Position numbers and translations under genes: made by a program. Below, piece after piece: positions 1 through 6,279 of a DNA stretch of 9,205 bases. Position 1 is the first letter of the stretch; each line of letters opens with the position of its first letter. This stretch comes from Bacteroidales bacterium UBA4353 (lineage in GTDB: Bacteria > Bacteroidota > Bacteroidia > Bacteroidales > Paludibacteraceae), in NCBI GenBank assembly GCA_002394025.1, contig DGSV01000032.1:1-9205 (forward strand), read 5' to 3'. The notes under the pieces are model-generated. The model saw only the letters and a program-made list of their open reading frames with translations. It ran no database searches and was not told the origin of the DNA.

Positions 1-62
1 CTTCACCCCTTATCGAGGGGAGGAGTTTTTGACTCGGCTTGTTCTTTGTTCTTTGTTCTTTG
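1..62 (+). repeat. Intergenic repeat copy 1 with three-unit heptamer tail
   Basis: Positions 1-50 are identical to 319-368. The unit opens with a small dyad (CCCCT at 6-10 pairing with AGGGG at 16-20), continues through GAGTTTTTGACTCGGCTTG, and then enters three TTCTTTG heptamers (42-48, 49-55, 56-62) before the sequence changes to a GC-rich stretch with two GGCGCTG words (about 67-81). Its left end may lie outside the window. No coding sequence is credible here. The identity is seen directly; calling it an interspersed element is inference. Confidence 0.85.
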
Positions 63-93
63 TTCCGGCGCTGCGGCGCTGTGTGCGTTAGCC

Positions 94-146
94 GCTCCTC
101 CCCCGCCTTTGGAAGGGGAGGTGGCACGCAGTGCCGGAGGGGTAAG
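94..146 (-). repeat. Palindromic (REP-like) unit, inverted copy
   Basis: This is the reverse-complement counterpart of 376-424. It holds two stem-loops: CCTCCCC (97-103) pairs with GGGGAGG (115-121) across an 11-nt loop, and GGCAC (123-127) pairs with GTGCC (131-135) across a 3-nt loop. The copy at 376-424 has the same 7-bp stem and 11-nt loop plus a different short second stem. Similar GC-rich palindromes are scattered between genes in many bacterial genomes, but I cannot assign this to a named family. It could act as an mRNA 3'-end stabiliser or be a non-autonomous mobile repeat; neither is shown. Confidence 0.75.
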
Positions 147-263
147 TTACAACAATAAATAAATTCCTAAATCTGGTGAAAAGCAGAGCCTGAGGTGTAG
201 CGCACTACTTATTCTTTGCTCCTTGTTTGCTTCGGTAGCAGGACATGCCCGATTAAGGTATTC

Positions 264-319
264 TGAAAAGCACACTGTGCTTTTCATCGAAAAATTTGCG
301 GAGATATTGCAAATTTTTC
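264..319. terminator. Two adjacent perfect hairpins, candidate bidirectional terminator
   Basis: Hairpin 1 has 11-bp arms at 264-274 and 276-286 around one central base; its core is AAAA-GCACA-C-TGTGC-TTTT, which has a U-tract on either strand as a bidirectional intrinsic terminator would. Hairpin 2 has perfect 11-bp arms at 289-299 and 309-319 around a 9-nt loop, with A5/T5 inside the stem. The pair lies about 280 nt beyond the ispH stop in the direction of transcription and could end that operon. The GC part of the stems is short, so strength is uncertain. A protein-binding palindrome is the alternative. Confidence 0.5.
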
Positions 320-368
320 TTCACCCCTTATCGAGGGGAGGAGTTTTTGACTCGGCTTGTTCTTTGTT
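319..368 (+). repeat. Intergenic repeat copy 2
   Basis: This is a 50-bp exact copy of 1-50, in the same orientation, 318 bp away. It starts at the last base of the second hairpin (289-319). After the shared segment only one TTCTTTG unit (360-366) remains recognisable, followed by degenerate T/C-rich sequence up to about 378. The exact identity implies recent duplication or homogenisation. Confidence 0.88.
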
Positions 369-375
369 TCCTTTT

Positions 376-449
376 TTCTACCCCTCCGCCCTTCGGGCAC
401 CTCCCCTTCCAAAGGCAGGGGAGGAGTTTTTGACTCGGCTTGTTCTTTG
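376..449 (+). repeat. Intergenic repeat copy 3, palindromic head plus shared tail
   Basis: The left part (376-424) is the inverted counterpart of 94-146 and contains GCCC/GGGC (388-391 with 395-398) and CCTCCCC/GGGGAGG (400-406 with 418-424). The right part (417-449) is a 33-bp exact match to 16-48 and 334-366. This copy therefore joins the palindromic unit to the tail that copies 1 and 2 share, and its last heptamer seeds the long array that starts at 444. It is probably the least truncated copy in the window. Confidence 0.8.
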
Positions 450-569
450 CTCTTTGCTCTTTGCTCTTTACTCTTTACTCTTTACTCTTTACTCTTTACT
501 CTTTACTCTTTACTCTTTACTCTTTACTCCTTATTCTTTATTCTTTATTCTTTATTCCTTTCTCCTTAC
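444..569. repeat. Heptanucleotide tandem array, 18 units
   Basis: Eighteen consecutive 7-bp units read on the plus strand as TCTTTGC x3 (444-464), TCTTTAC x9 (465-527), TCCTTAT (528-534), TCTTTAT x3 (535-555), TCCTTTC (556-562) and TCCTTAC (563-569). The centre is homogeneous and the edges diverge, as expected of an array that grows by slippage or unequal exchange. The last unit contains the ispH stop codon (566-568). On the minus strand most units carry TAA, so all three frames are closed; on the plus strand the array has no stops and produces spurious open frames. It is non-coding in my reading. Length variation would alter the ispH 3' UTR only. Confidence 0.95.
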
Positions 570-1417
570 CCTATGGCTTCGGCTATTTTTTTCATGAGCC
601 ATTTGGGCGTTGATGTTGCTCCGCAGATACCCACAGACTTGTCTTTGCAGCGTTGCCGCAGCGTTTCGTCAATGTCGTTTTCGGATGTTATGAATACGGC
701 ATTGTCGTTAGCGGCTTTGCAGTGTTGGAAAAGTACACGTCCGTTACTGCTTTTTGTATCTCCCACGAAGAGTATTATGTCGTTGTCACGTGCGAATTTT
801 TCGATGTTAGGTATGCGATTGGCTACTTGTCGGCATATAGTATCGAAATACTCGAAACGCGTACCTTGCATGTGTTGGCGAACAAGTTCTATGAAGTGTT
901 GAAATCCGTCGATGGATTTTGTCGTCTGGCTGAATAACGCTATGTTTTTCGTGAAGTCTATCAGGTTGATATCGTCATCGTTTTCGACCACTATAGCCGT
1001 ACCGTCTGTTTGTCCGACAAGTCCAACGACTTCGGCATGTCCTTTTTTTCCGTAGATAACAATCTGTGCGTCAGCTTCCAGGTATTTTTGTCTAATTCGT
1101 TGTTGCAGTTTGAGCACCACCGGGCAGCTGGCGTCAATCAGTGTGATGTTGTTTTTAGCTGCTGTGGTGTAAGTAGCCGGTGGCTCGCCATGTGCTCGGA
1201 GCAGTACCGTGGCATTGGTGAGTTGTAGGAATTGTTCTTGGCTGATGGTTTTGAGTCCTTGTTGTTCAAGTCTTTGGACTTCGCTGGTATTGTGTACTAT
1301 GTCACCAAGGCAGTAGAGATGTCCTGATTTTTGCAGTTCATTTTCCGCTTTTTGTATTGCTGCGACTACTCCGGGGCAAAATCCTGACATACTGTCGATA
1401 GTAATTTTTTGTGGCAT
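566..1417 (-). CDS. ispH: 4-hydroxy-3-methylbut-2-enyl diphosphate reductase (IspH/LytB)
   Basis: IspH is the last enzyme of the MEP isoprenoid pathway. It reduces HMBPP to IPP and DMAPP in the cytosol using a [4Fe-4S] cluster. The 283-residue product is close to the usual length for the family. The three expected cluster cysteines are C14 (SGFCPG), C98 (DASCP) and C195 (DTICRQVANR). Substrate-pocket residues are in place: H42 (VHN), H76 and E78 (RAHGEPP), H127 and E129 (KGHAEVVG), the QTT motif near 164-166, SSN (223-225) and GATSTP near the C-terminus. A proline follows the first Cys, where this position is variable in the family. The ATG at 1417 starts directly with the conserved N-terminal strand. 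It lies 14 bp after cmk and is probably co-transcribed with it. The stop codon sits inside the heptamer array. Its product feeds polyprenyl substrates, including those of the UbiA-family enzyme encoded upstream. Confidence 0.97.
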   Translation of the reverse strand: MPQKITIDSMSGFCPGVVAAIQKAENELQKSGHLYCLGDIVHNTSEVQRLEQQGLKTISQEQFLQLTNATVLLRAHGEPPATYTTAAKNNITLIDASCPVVLKLQQRIRQKYLEADAQIVIYGKKGHAEVVGLVGQTDGTAIVVENDDDINLIDFTKNIALFSQTTKSIDGFQHFIELVRQHMQGTRFEYFDTICRQVANRIPNIEKFARDNDIILFVGDTKSSNGRVLFQHCKAANDNAVFITSENDIDETLRQRCKDKSVGICGATSTPKWLMKKIAEAIG

Positions 1418-1431
1418 AGTGATTTTCGTGG

Positions 1432-2142
1432 TTATTCTTGCCTGTTTTCTTGTTCGGTTAGCAGCAGTGCTTGGTTGAATAGTTCTAAGACTTTCATGTT
1501 TTGCTGTTCGCGTGTCATGTCGGAGTTGTCGATTAGTATAGCGTCCGGTGCTTGTACCAGAGGGCTTTCTTTGCGATGTGTGTCGCGATAGTCTCGTTCT
1601 TCGATTGCTTGCAGCACGTTTTGGTAGTTGGTCTGCTCTCCTTTGGATATAAGTTCCTGGTAGCGTCGTTTGGCTCGTACTTCGGGGCTGGCCGTGACGA
1701 AAAGTTTTAGTTCGGCGTGGGGAAATACTACAGTTCCGATGTCTCTTCCGTCCATTACGATACCCTTGTCGGCTCCCATTTGTTGTTGCATGGCTACCAT
1801 TCTCTGTCTGACGAAAGGTAGTGTGCTTACGAGGCTTGCGTCGTTCGATGCGCTGAGCGAACGTATGATGTGCTCTACATCTTCCTTGTCGATAAAGATA
1901 TGTTGTGAGCCGTCGGCGAGGCGTTCGAAATGCAGTTTGAGGTCTTTGATATTTTCCTTTACGCTATCCTCGTCAACTATGCCGTTGACGATGTATCCGT
2001 GTCTGCGTGCCCAGAGGCCTACGGCGCGGTACATGGCTCCGGTATCGATATATGTATAGTTGGCGTGTTGGGCAAGTTGTTTTGCTATGGTGCTTTTGCC
2101 GCAACTGCTAAAGCCGTCAACGGCAACGATAATTCTCTGCAT
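1432..2142 (-). CDS. cmk: Cytidylate kinase (CMP/dCMP kinase)
   Basis: The enzyme phosphorylates CMP and dCMP with ATP to give the diphosphates, in cytosolic pyrimidine nucleotide metabolism. The 236-residue length fits the family. The Walker A P-loop is at residues 10-18 (GFSSCGKST). The next conserved block is YIDTGAMYRA (31-40). The NMP-binding insert spans roughly 60-120. DGRDIGTVVFP is at 131-141, followed by the Arg-rich lid (RAKRRYQEL, 156-164) and RDYRDTHRKESPL (183-195), then DAILIDNSDMT. The ATG at 2142 immediately precedes the P-loop strand. It starts 5 bp after the stop of the lipoprotein gene and ends 14 bp before ispH, which points to one transcript. From memory, a porQ-cmk-ispH order recurs in Bacteroidota; here a lipoprotein gene stands between porQ and cmk. 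Confidence 0.97.
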   Translation of the reverse strand: MQRIIVAVDGFSSCGKSTIAKQLAQHANYTYIDTGAMYRAVGLWARRHGYIVNGIVDEDSVKENIKDLKLHFERLADGSQHIFIDKEDVEHIIRSLSASNDASLVSTLPFVRQRMVAMQQQMGADKGIVMDGRDIGTVVFPHAELKLFVTASPEVRAKRRYQELISKGEQTNYQNVLQAIEERDYRDTHRKESPLVQAPDAILIDNSDMTREQQNMKVLELFNQALLLTEQENRQE

Positions 2143-2147
2143 AATGA

Positions 2148-3287
2148 CTATTCTATTGGTTCCTCTATTTCAGTACTGCAGTCACGCACGAGTCTTACTC
2201 CGAGAGCAGTGTCTCTTGACCTGCCGAATTCGTAAGTCATCGCCATATTGGTGTTAAAATTCAGGTACCATGCGCAGCATTCTTCGTATGAGCGCGGTGT
2301 GGCAGACCAGTAACTTCCCGTGTTGTTATTGACTTCGAGAACGAGCAAGACACGTCGTGTGCCACATGACGGCAGGAACACGGCTCCTGCAACTTCCATG
2401 GCGTGCCATTGCTTAAAGGTATAGTGGTTCAGCACTTCGTACTTATCCGCTTTGGGTATGAATGTCAAACCTTCGGGCAACGTCCAGTCGTCGGGAAGGA
2501 ACACATAACCGCTTATGCCGTTTACTTCTGCGGAGCCCTGGCGGATGTCTGCATTTGGGCGTTCATCAACCAGATAGTCCCACTCTTTGCGTGTCAGGGT
2601 GCGCCACATTTTTTCTTTATTGCCCCCATTGACAATCGGATTGTCGCCCCATTCTGTGTATTCTTGATAATCCCATACGTCTGTAGACATTTTTAATGGT
2701 TGTGCACCTGTGCCCCATGGGAACATATCCATCCATCCGTCGTAGGTTTCGGATATGAGGGAATTGTAATACCCGAGTGTGTCATACTGGTGGTCAGCAA
2801 ACCGCCATAGTTTTGTGGAGGGCTGATACCTAAGGTTGCCTTGCGCGAATCTCACTTGCCTACCACCGTCCTCTACGCTGAATTTGCCGCTCAACAGGCC
2901 ATTGTAACTCGCTGTTTGCGGCTCGTATTCCTGTTCTTCTCCACCGCCTTCGTTGGCATCGGCTCTCACGATTTCAAGCGTTGCAATGTCTTTGCCGTTG
3001 CCGAACGACACTTTGCAAGATGCCGCAGTGCCTGCAGCAACTTTTACGGTTACTGTTGTTTCGCCGCTTTCTCCTTGGGCTGGGGAAAGTTCTACCCATT
3101 GCGCATCACACTGAGTTGTCCATGGTGTGGACGAAACCACGTTGACGCTGAACTCCCCTCCTTGAGGCGCAATCGTCTTCTTTTTGGGCACGCAAGTAAT
3201 AGTAGACTCTGTTTTGGAACCATTTTCGCACGACGAAAGGCATAGCCCCAAAACGGCGATAAGCAGTAGTAAAACCTTTGTTTTCAT
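2148..3287 (-). CDS. BACON-domain surface lipoprotein with C-terminal Fib_succ_major/DUF1566-like region
   Basis: A predicted lipoprotein of 379 residues. The ATG at 3287 gives a clean signal peptide: MKTK, a Leu-rich core, and a lipobox LSSC with lipidated Cys20. A TTG four codons upstream is also open but would place extra residues before the Lys-containing n-region, so I prefer the ATG. Residues about 30-108 look like a BACON Ig-like domain (sequence around PQGGEFSVNV, TPWTTQ and WVELSPAQGESGETTVTV). After an acidic Gly/Glu linker (112-123) comes a region with FSVEDGGRQVRFAQGNLRY and WRFADHQYD, a pattern common in Bacteroidales surface proteins. The end (GSYWSATP near 324-331, GVRLVRD near 363-369) resembles the Fibrobacter major-paralogous/DUF1566 lectin-like fold. 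No T9SS C-terminal signal is visible. The function is unknown; carbohydrate or host-glycan binding is only a guess. Its stop overlaps no gene but lies 5 bp before cmk. Confidence 0.8.
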   Translation of the reverse strand: MKTKVLLLLIAVLGLCLSSCENGSKTESTITCVPKKKTIAPQGGEFSVNVVSSTPWTTQCDAQWVELSPAQGESGETTVTVKVAAGTAASCKVSFGNGKDIATLEIVRADANEGGGEEQEYEPQTASYNGLLSGKFSVEDGGRQVRFAQGNLRYQPSTKLWRFADHQYDTLGYYNSLISETYDGWMDMFPWGTGAQPLKMSTDVWDYQEYTEWGDNPIVNGGNKEKMWRTLTRKEWDYLVDERPNADIRQGSAEVNGISGYVFLPDDWTLPEGLTFIPKADKYEVLNHYTFKQWHAMEVAGAVFLPSCGTRRVLLVLEVNNNTGSYWSATPRSYEECCAWYLNFNTNMAMTYEFGRSRDTALGVRLVRDCSTEIEEPIE

Positions 3288-3350
3288 TTTGAAAAGCAAT
3301 TGTTATTTTGACTGTAGTTGAATTTTATGGCTCGTTTTCTCCGCTCCTTG

Positions 3351-4394
3351 TTATTTCAGCATATTTTGTATGTTGAGTTGCAGCGAAATATTGTGGGTCC
3401 AGTTTCCTTTCTGATACTGGGCGGCGGCATATCCGAGGTGGAATTTTTTCAGTGTGAGCTGTGCTCCGAATGAAAGTCCTGCTGCTGATTTGAATCCTTG
3501 TGCCGAGTATTCGCGTTGTCGCTGGTGGTTATAGGCTGCTGTGATGCAAACGTATTTTCCGGCAAGGATATCGACGGCCCAGATGGTATGGCGGAAGAAC
3601 ATATCTATGCCTTTGATGTTATTGTCTTGTGATGTAGAGCCTCCGTCGAGTGATGTTGATGTGTGGTTGGAGTATTGGTAATTGAGATTCCACCGTTGTA
3701 GGTTATGGAATGTGACGTGGAATCGGAATGGTGCGTGTCGGAATCTCAGCGATAGACCGAACATGAGGTTGATGGGTAGTTTTTCGCGATATTGTCCTCC
3801 GTCCTCATCGTCGTGAAATCCTTTGAGTTGCACGCCAGCGTTGCGCAGTGCGAGACCCATGCTGAATAGCGAGTCGCGTGTTAGGAAGTAAGCCCCGATG
3901 TCAGCCGCGAGCCCTACCGAGCTGTAGCGCTCGTAAGCTGAGTAGAGAGGTTTTAGGGTGACACCCACGGAAAACATGTCGTTGATGCGTCGCCCGTAGG
4001 TTATGTTGAATGCGAAGTCGCGCGCCGAGAAACGCCCGGTCGAGAGTCCTACTTCGTCGGCTCCGTCAAACTTGCCGTAGTCGGCATATTGTACTGATGC
4101 TGCGAAGTAGTTGTCTTTATAGTTATAGCTATATCCGACAGTGCCGAATAGTGTGTTGGCGACATAAACTCCAAAGTTGAGTGACAAGCTGTTATGTGTT
4201 TCATCGGTGAGTAGTGCGGGGTTGATAATGGCATCTGTTATTTCTCCGCTACGCAGCGACACATTGGCTCCTCCGAGCGCTGCCATACGGCTTGACACGG
4301 GTGCCGCGAGATACTGGTAGGTGCTTTTCCCGTTTTGCGCTCCCAATGGAAGAAGCATAGTAAGTGATAATATGATAATGGCGATACGACGCAT
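3351..4394 (-). CDS. porQ: Type IX secretion system outer-membrane protein PorQ
   Basis: PorQ is an outer-membrane beta-barrel of the T9SS. In Porphyromonas gingivalis it anchors PorZ in the attachment complex, which also contains PorU and PorV, and which processes cargo and links it to A-LPS. The 347-residue product starts with a signal peptide (MRRIAIIILSLTMLLPLGA, cleavage near AQ). The mature N-terminus has the family pattern: TYQYLAAPVSSRMAALGGANVSL (25-47) followed by DAIINPALL. Alternating beta strands rich in aromatic residues and Gly follow to the C-terminus (WTHNISLQLNIQNMLK). The ATG at 4394 is the first in frame after a TAA only 13 bp upstream (4407-4409). A promoter box lies immediately upstream. 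The gene sits 57 bp after the permease and 63 bp before the lipoprotein gene. Function by homology is secure at family level. Confidence 0.88.
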   Translation of the reverse strand: MRRIAIIILSLTMLLPLGAQNGKSTYQYLAAPVSSRMAALGGANVSLRSGEITDAIINPALLTDETHNSLSLNFGVYVANTLFGTVGYSYNYKDNYFAASVQYADYGKFDGADEVGLSTGRFSARDFAFNITYGRRINDMFSVGVTLKPLYSAYERYSSVGLAADIGAYFLTRDSLFSMGLALRNAGVQLKGFHDDEDGGQYREKLPINLMFGLSLRFRHAPFRFHVTFHNLQRWNLNYQYSNHTSTSLDGGSTSQDNNIKGIDMFFRHTIWAVDILAGKYVCITAAYNHQRQREYSAQGFKSAAGLSFGAQLTLKKFHLGYAAAQYQKGNWTHNISLQLNIQNMLK

Positions 4395-4401
4395 ACTGAC
4401 G

Positions 4402-4409
4402 CAAAGTTA
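4402..4409 (-). promoter_or_regulatory. Bacteroidota -7 box (TAACTTTG) for porQ
   Basis: On the minus strand TAACTTTG matches the Bacteroides -7 consensus TAnnTTTG exactly and ends 7 nt before the porQ ATG. At the usual 19-21 nt spacing no TTTG -33 box is visible; the nearest TTTG lies 33 nt upstream, and an A8 tract precedes the -7 box. If this promoter is used, transcription would begin within about 1-5 nt of the ATG, giving a nearly leaderless mRNA. Confidence 0.5.
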
Positions 4410-4451
4410 CAAATTTTTTTTCATCCGTAGCATAGTGTTTGTCAAAAGTGT

Positions 4452-5699
4452 TTATTCGTACCTGATGACACGTGCCGGATTGACGTTGGCGATGATGTGT
4501 GCCGGAGCGAGGAGCATGAGCAGTGTGATGGCTATTACGCCGATGTTGAGGGCGAGCCAGTATGTCCATGTGAAAGCTATAGGCACGTAGTTAACGTAGT
4601 AGCTGACGGGGTCGAGTGGTATGGCGTGTGTGAAGTATTGAATTGCGCATAGGGCTATTCCGGTGATGTTGCCGATGAGTAGTCCGCGTATGAGGATTGC
4701 CGCGGCTTGCAGCAGAAAGATGTTCTGTATCTGCCTGTTAGTGGCTCCGAGGGCCTTGAGGGTGGCAATATGCTGTATGGCATCGAGGATGATGACTATG
4801 AGGGCGGCGATGAGCGTGAAGATGGAAACTATGAGCATGAGCATGATGATTACGACAACATTGATGTCGAGCAGGTCGAGCCATCCGAAAATCTGTTGAT
4901 TGGTCATCATGGTGTTTTGCACAAAGTAGGCGTTTTGGTGCTTGTCGAAGCGGTTGGCGAGGTTTCGGCGCAGTATTGACGTGGTGGTGCTGATGTTGTC
5001 GAAGTCGTTGGTGATGACTTCCAGTCCGCAGTATTGGTCCGGCTCCCAATGGTTGAGTTTCTGTATTACTTTTGCGTTGCCTATGATGAATAGTTTGTCA
5101 TAGTCCTGCAAATCGGTATTGTAGAGTGCCGTGATATGAAATTTTCGTGCTCTCACCTTATCACCCACGAAGTAGCATAGGAAATCGTCGCCGATGTTGA
5201 GCTTCATCAAACGCGCTACCGTGGTGGATATGATGACGTTAGCTGTATTGTCATTTATGGCTTGTGATGGTGGTAACTGCTCTTGTTGCGTGATGTTTTC
5301 GGCAAAAGAGTCCCAATGGTAATCATCGGTAATGCCTTTGAATATTATGGCATGAACGTTATCATCTGTCTTAACGATTCCCGGTTTTGTATTGAAATGG
5401 CTCACGTGTGTTATTTGCGGCAGTTGTTTGATGTTGTCAATAAGTGCCGAGTCGAAACACACAGGGTGCATGTCGTATGTGTTGTTGTTGTCGTAGTTGA
5501 CGATTTGCAGGTGTGCGTCAAAGGCTATCACTTTTTGCCTTATCTGTCTTTTGAATCCTATTGCAACCGCTATAGTGATAGTCATCACCGCAATAGCTAT
5601 GGCTGTAGCCGCGACAGCCGCTGTCATAGCCGGTGTGGCTTTTGCCGTTGAGCCGCGTCGCATAGCCCGTGCGATATGGTATGTGTCGTTCAGTGTCAC
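4452..5699 (-). CDS. FtsX/LolC-LolE-like ABC transporter permease
   Basis: An inner-membrane permease of the MacB/FtsX superfamily with the LolC/E layout, whose typical role is extracting lipoproteins from the inner membrane together with an ATPase encoded elsewhere. The 415-residue product has TM1 at about 24-48, a periplasmic domain of about 230 residues, and three C-terminal TM segments (about 279-306, 328-356 and 378-402). Conserved features are HIATLKALGATNRQIQNIF (310-328), the cytoplasmic coupling region that contacts the ATPase, and the terminal ANVNPARVIRYE. The start is a GTG at 5699; it gives the usual family N-terminus (a short stretch with YHIARAMRR before TM1), and the next ATG (codon 13) would remove this. 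It begins 5 bp after the maf stop, so coupled translation is likely. No LolD-type ATPase is in the window. Substrate assignment is by homology only. Confidence 0.88.
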   Translation of the reverse strand: MTLNDTYHIARAMRRGSTAKATPAMTAAVAATAIAIAVMTITIAVAIGFKRQIRQKVIAFDAHLQIVNYDNNNTYDMHPVCFDSALIDNIKQLPQITHVSHFNTKPGIVKTDDNVHAIIFKGITDDYHWDSFAENITQQEQLPPSQAINDNTANVIISTTVARLMKLNIGDDFLCYFVGDKVRARKFHITALYNTDLQDYDKLFIIGNAKVIQKLNHWEPDQYCGLEVITNDFDNISTTTSILRRNLANRFDKHQNAYFVQNTMMTNQQIFGWLDLLDINVVVIIMLMLIVSIFTLIAALIVIILDAIQHIATLKALGATNRQIQNIFLLQAAAILIRGLLIGNITGIALCAIQYFTHAIPLDPVSYYVNYVPIAFTWTYWLALNIGVIAITLLMLLAPAHIIANVNPARVIRYE

Positions 5700-5704
5700 G
5701 AGTG

Positions 5705-6271
5705 TCAGAGAACTATATCCAAAGCTTTGAGTTCTTTATAGAGTTGGTGTACCGGCAGTCCCATAACATTATAGTACGAGCCGGTAATGCCTTTTATTCC
5801 CACGGCTCCTATCCATTCCTGAATGCCGTAGGCTCCTGCTTTGTCGAGTGGATGGTAGTGAGTGACGTAGTAGTGAATTTGTTGGGTGGTGAGGGGTGCG
5901 AAATGTACGTCCGTTGTTGCAGCGAAAGTATGTGAGAGTTGTGCGGTACGTATTGTAACACCGGTGATGACTTGGTGCGTGCGTGCCGAAAGTTTGGCAA
6001 GGATATTTTCAGCGTCTTGTTCGTTGGCTGGTTTGCCATATACTATACCGTCGAGCCACACGATGGTGTCGGCGGTGATGAGTAGTGTATCAGGTTCCAC
6101 TATGCCGAAGGCTTTGGCCTTTTGCTGTGATATGTAGCATGGTATCTCGGCTGCTATGAGGTTGGCGGGATATGATTCGTCAGCATCGATAGAACATACG
6201 TCAAAAGTCACTCCAAGCATGGTTAGGAGTTCTCTGCGACGCGGAGATGATGAACCGAGGATAATATTCAT
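5705..6271 (-). CDS. maf: Maf-family nucleoside triphosphate pyrophosphatase (dTTP/UTP type)
   Basis: Maf proteins hydrolyse non-canonical or excess nucleoside triphosphates to monophosphates and PPi in the cytosol. The 188-residue length is typical. Visible motifs are LGSSSPRRRELL (5-16, substrate and phosphate contacts), ADTIV (67-71, with the catalytic Asp68), YGKP (78-81), DKAGAYGIQ (143-151) and GSYYNVMGLP (164-173). The PRRR motif together with the Gln in GIQ fits the YhdE-like dTTP/UTP subfamily better than the YceF subfamily, which is an inference from motif form. The ATG at 6271 is 8 bp after the UbiA-family stop, and the gene ends 5 bp before the permease start, so it sits in the middle of a three-gene block. 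Older annotations call this a septum formation inhibitor. Confidence 0.95.
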   Translation of the reverse strand: MNIILGSSSPRRRELLTMLGVTFDVCSIDADESYPANLIAAEIPCYISQQKAKAFGIVEPDTLLITADTIVWLDGIVYGKPANEQDAENILAKLSARTHQVITGVTIRTAQLSHTFAATTDVHFAPLTTQQIHYYVTHYHPLDKAGAYGIQEWIGAVGIKGITGSYYNVMGLPVHQLYKELKALDIVL

Positions 6272-6279
6272 GGTAGTTG

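Noticed and set aside
181..260. Possible tRNA or small structured RNA in the left intergenic region
   Set aside because: No T-loop, anticodon stem or acceptor pairing could be built; the only strong structures are the hairpins already listed at 264-319.
444..569. CRISPR-like periodic repeat
   Set aside because: The period is 7 bp with no spacers and no cas genes nearby; it is a microsatellite.
223..597. Plus-strand open frame with repeated SLLFTLY heptapeptides
   Set aside because: It is the translation of the TCTTTAC heptamer array, which has no stop in any plus-strand frame. The start is inside the repeat cluster without a ribosome binding site, and it runs into the ispH 3' end.
357..902. 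Plus-strand open frame of about 180 codons overlapping ispH
   Set aside because: It starts at a TTG, passes through the heptamer array and continues antisense to ispH; no family resemblance.
2841..3245. Plus-strand open frame of 134 codons opposite the lipoprotein gene
   Set aside because: Wholly antisense to a gene with clear signal peptide and domains; the translation has no recognisable features.
3285..3299. Alternative TTG start for the lipoprotein, four codons upstream
   Set aside because: The ATG at 3287 gives a standard lipoprotein signal (MKTK plus hydrophobic core plus lipobox); the extra residues are not needed.
4738..5049. His-rich minus-strand open frame inside the permease gene
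   Set aside because: Alternative-frame shadow of the permease; its His/Arg bias results from the frame shift of Ile/Ala/Met-rich codons.
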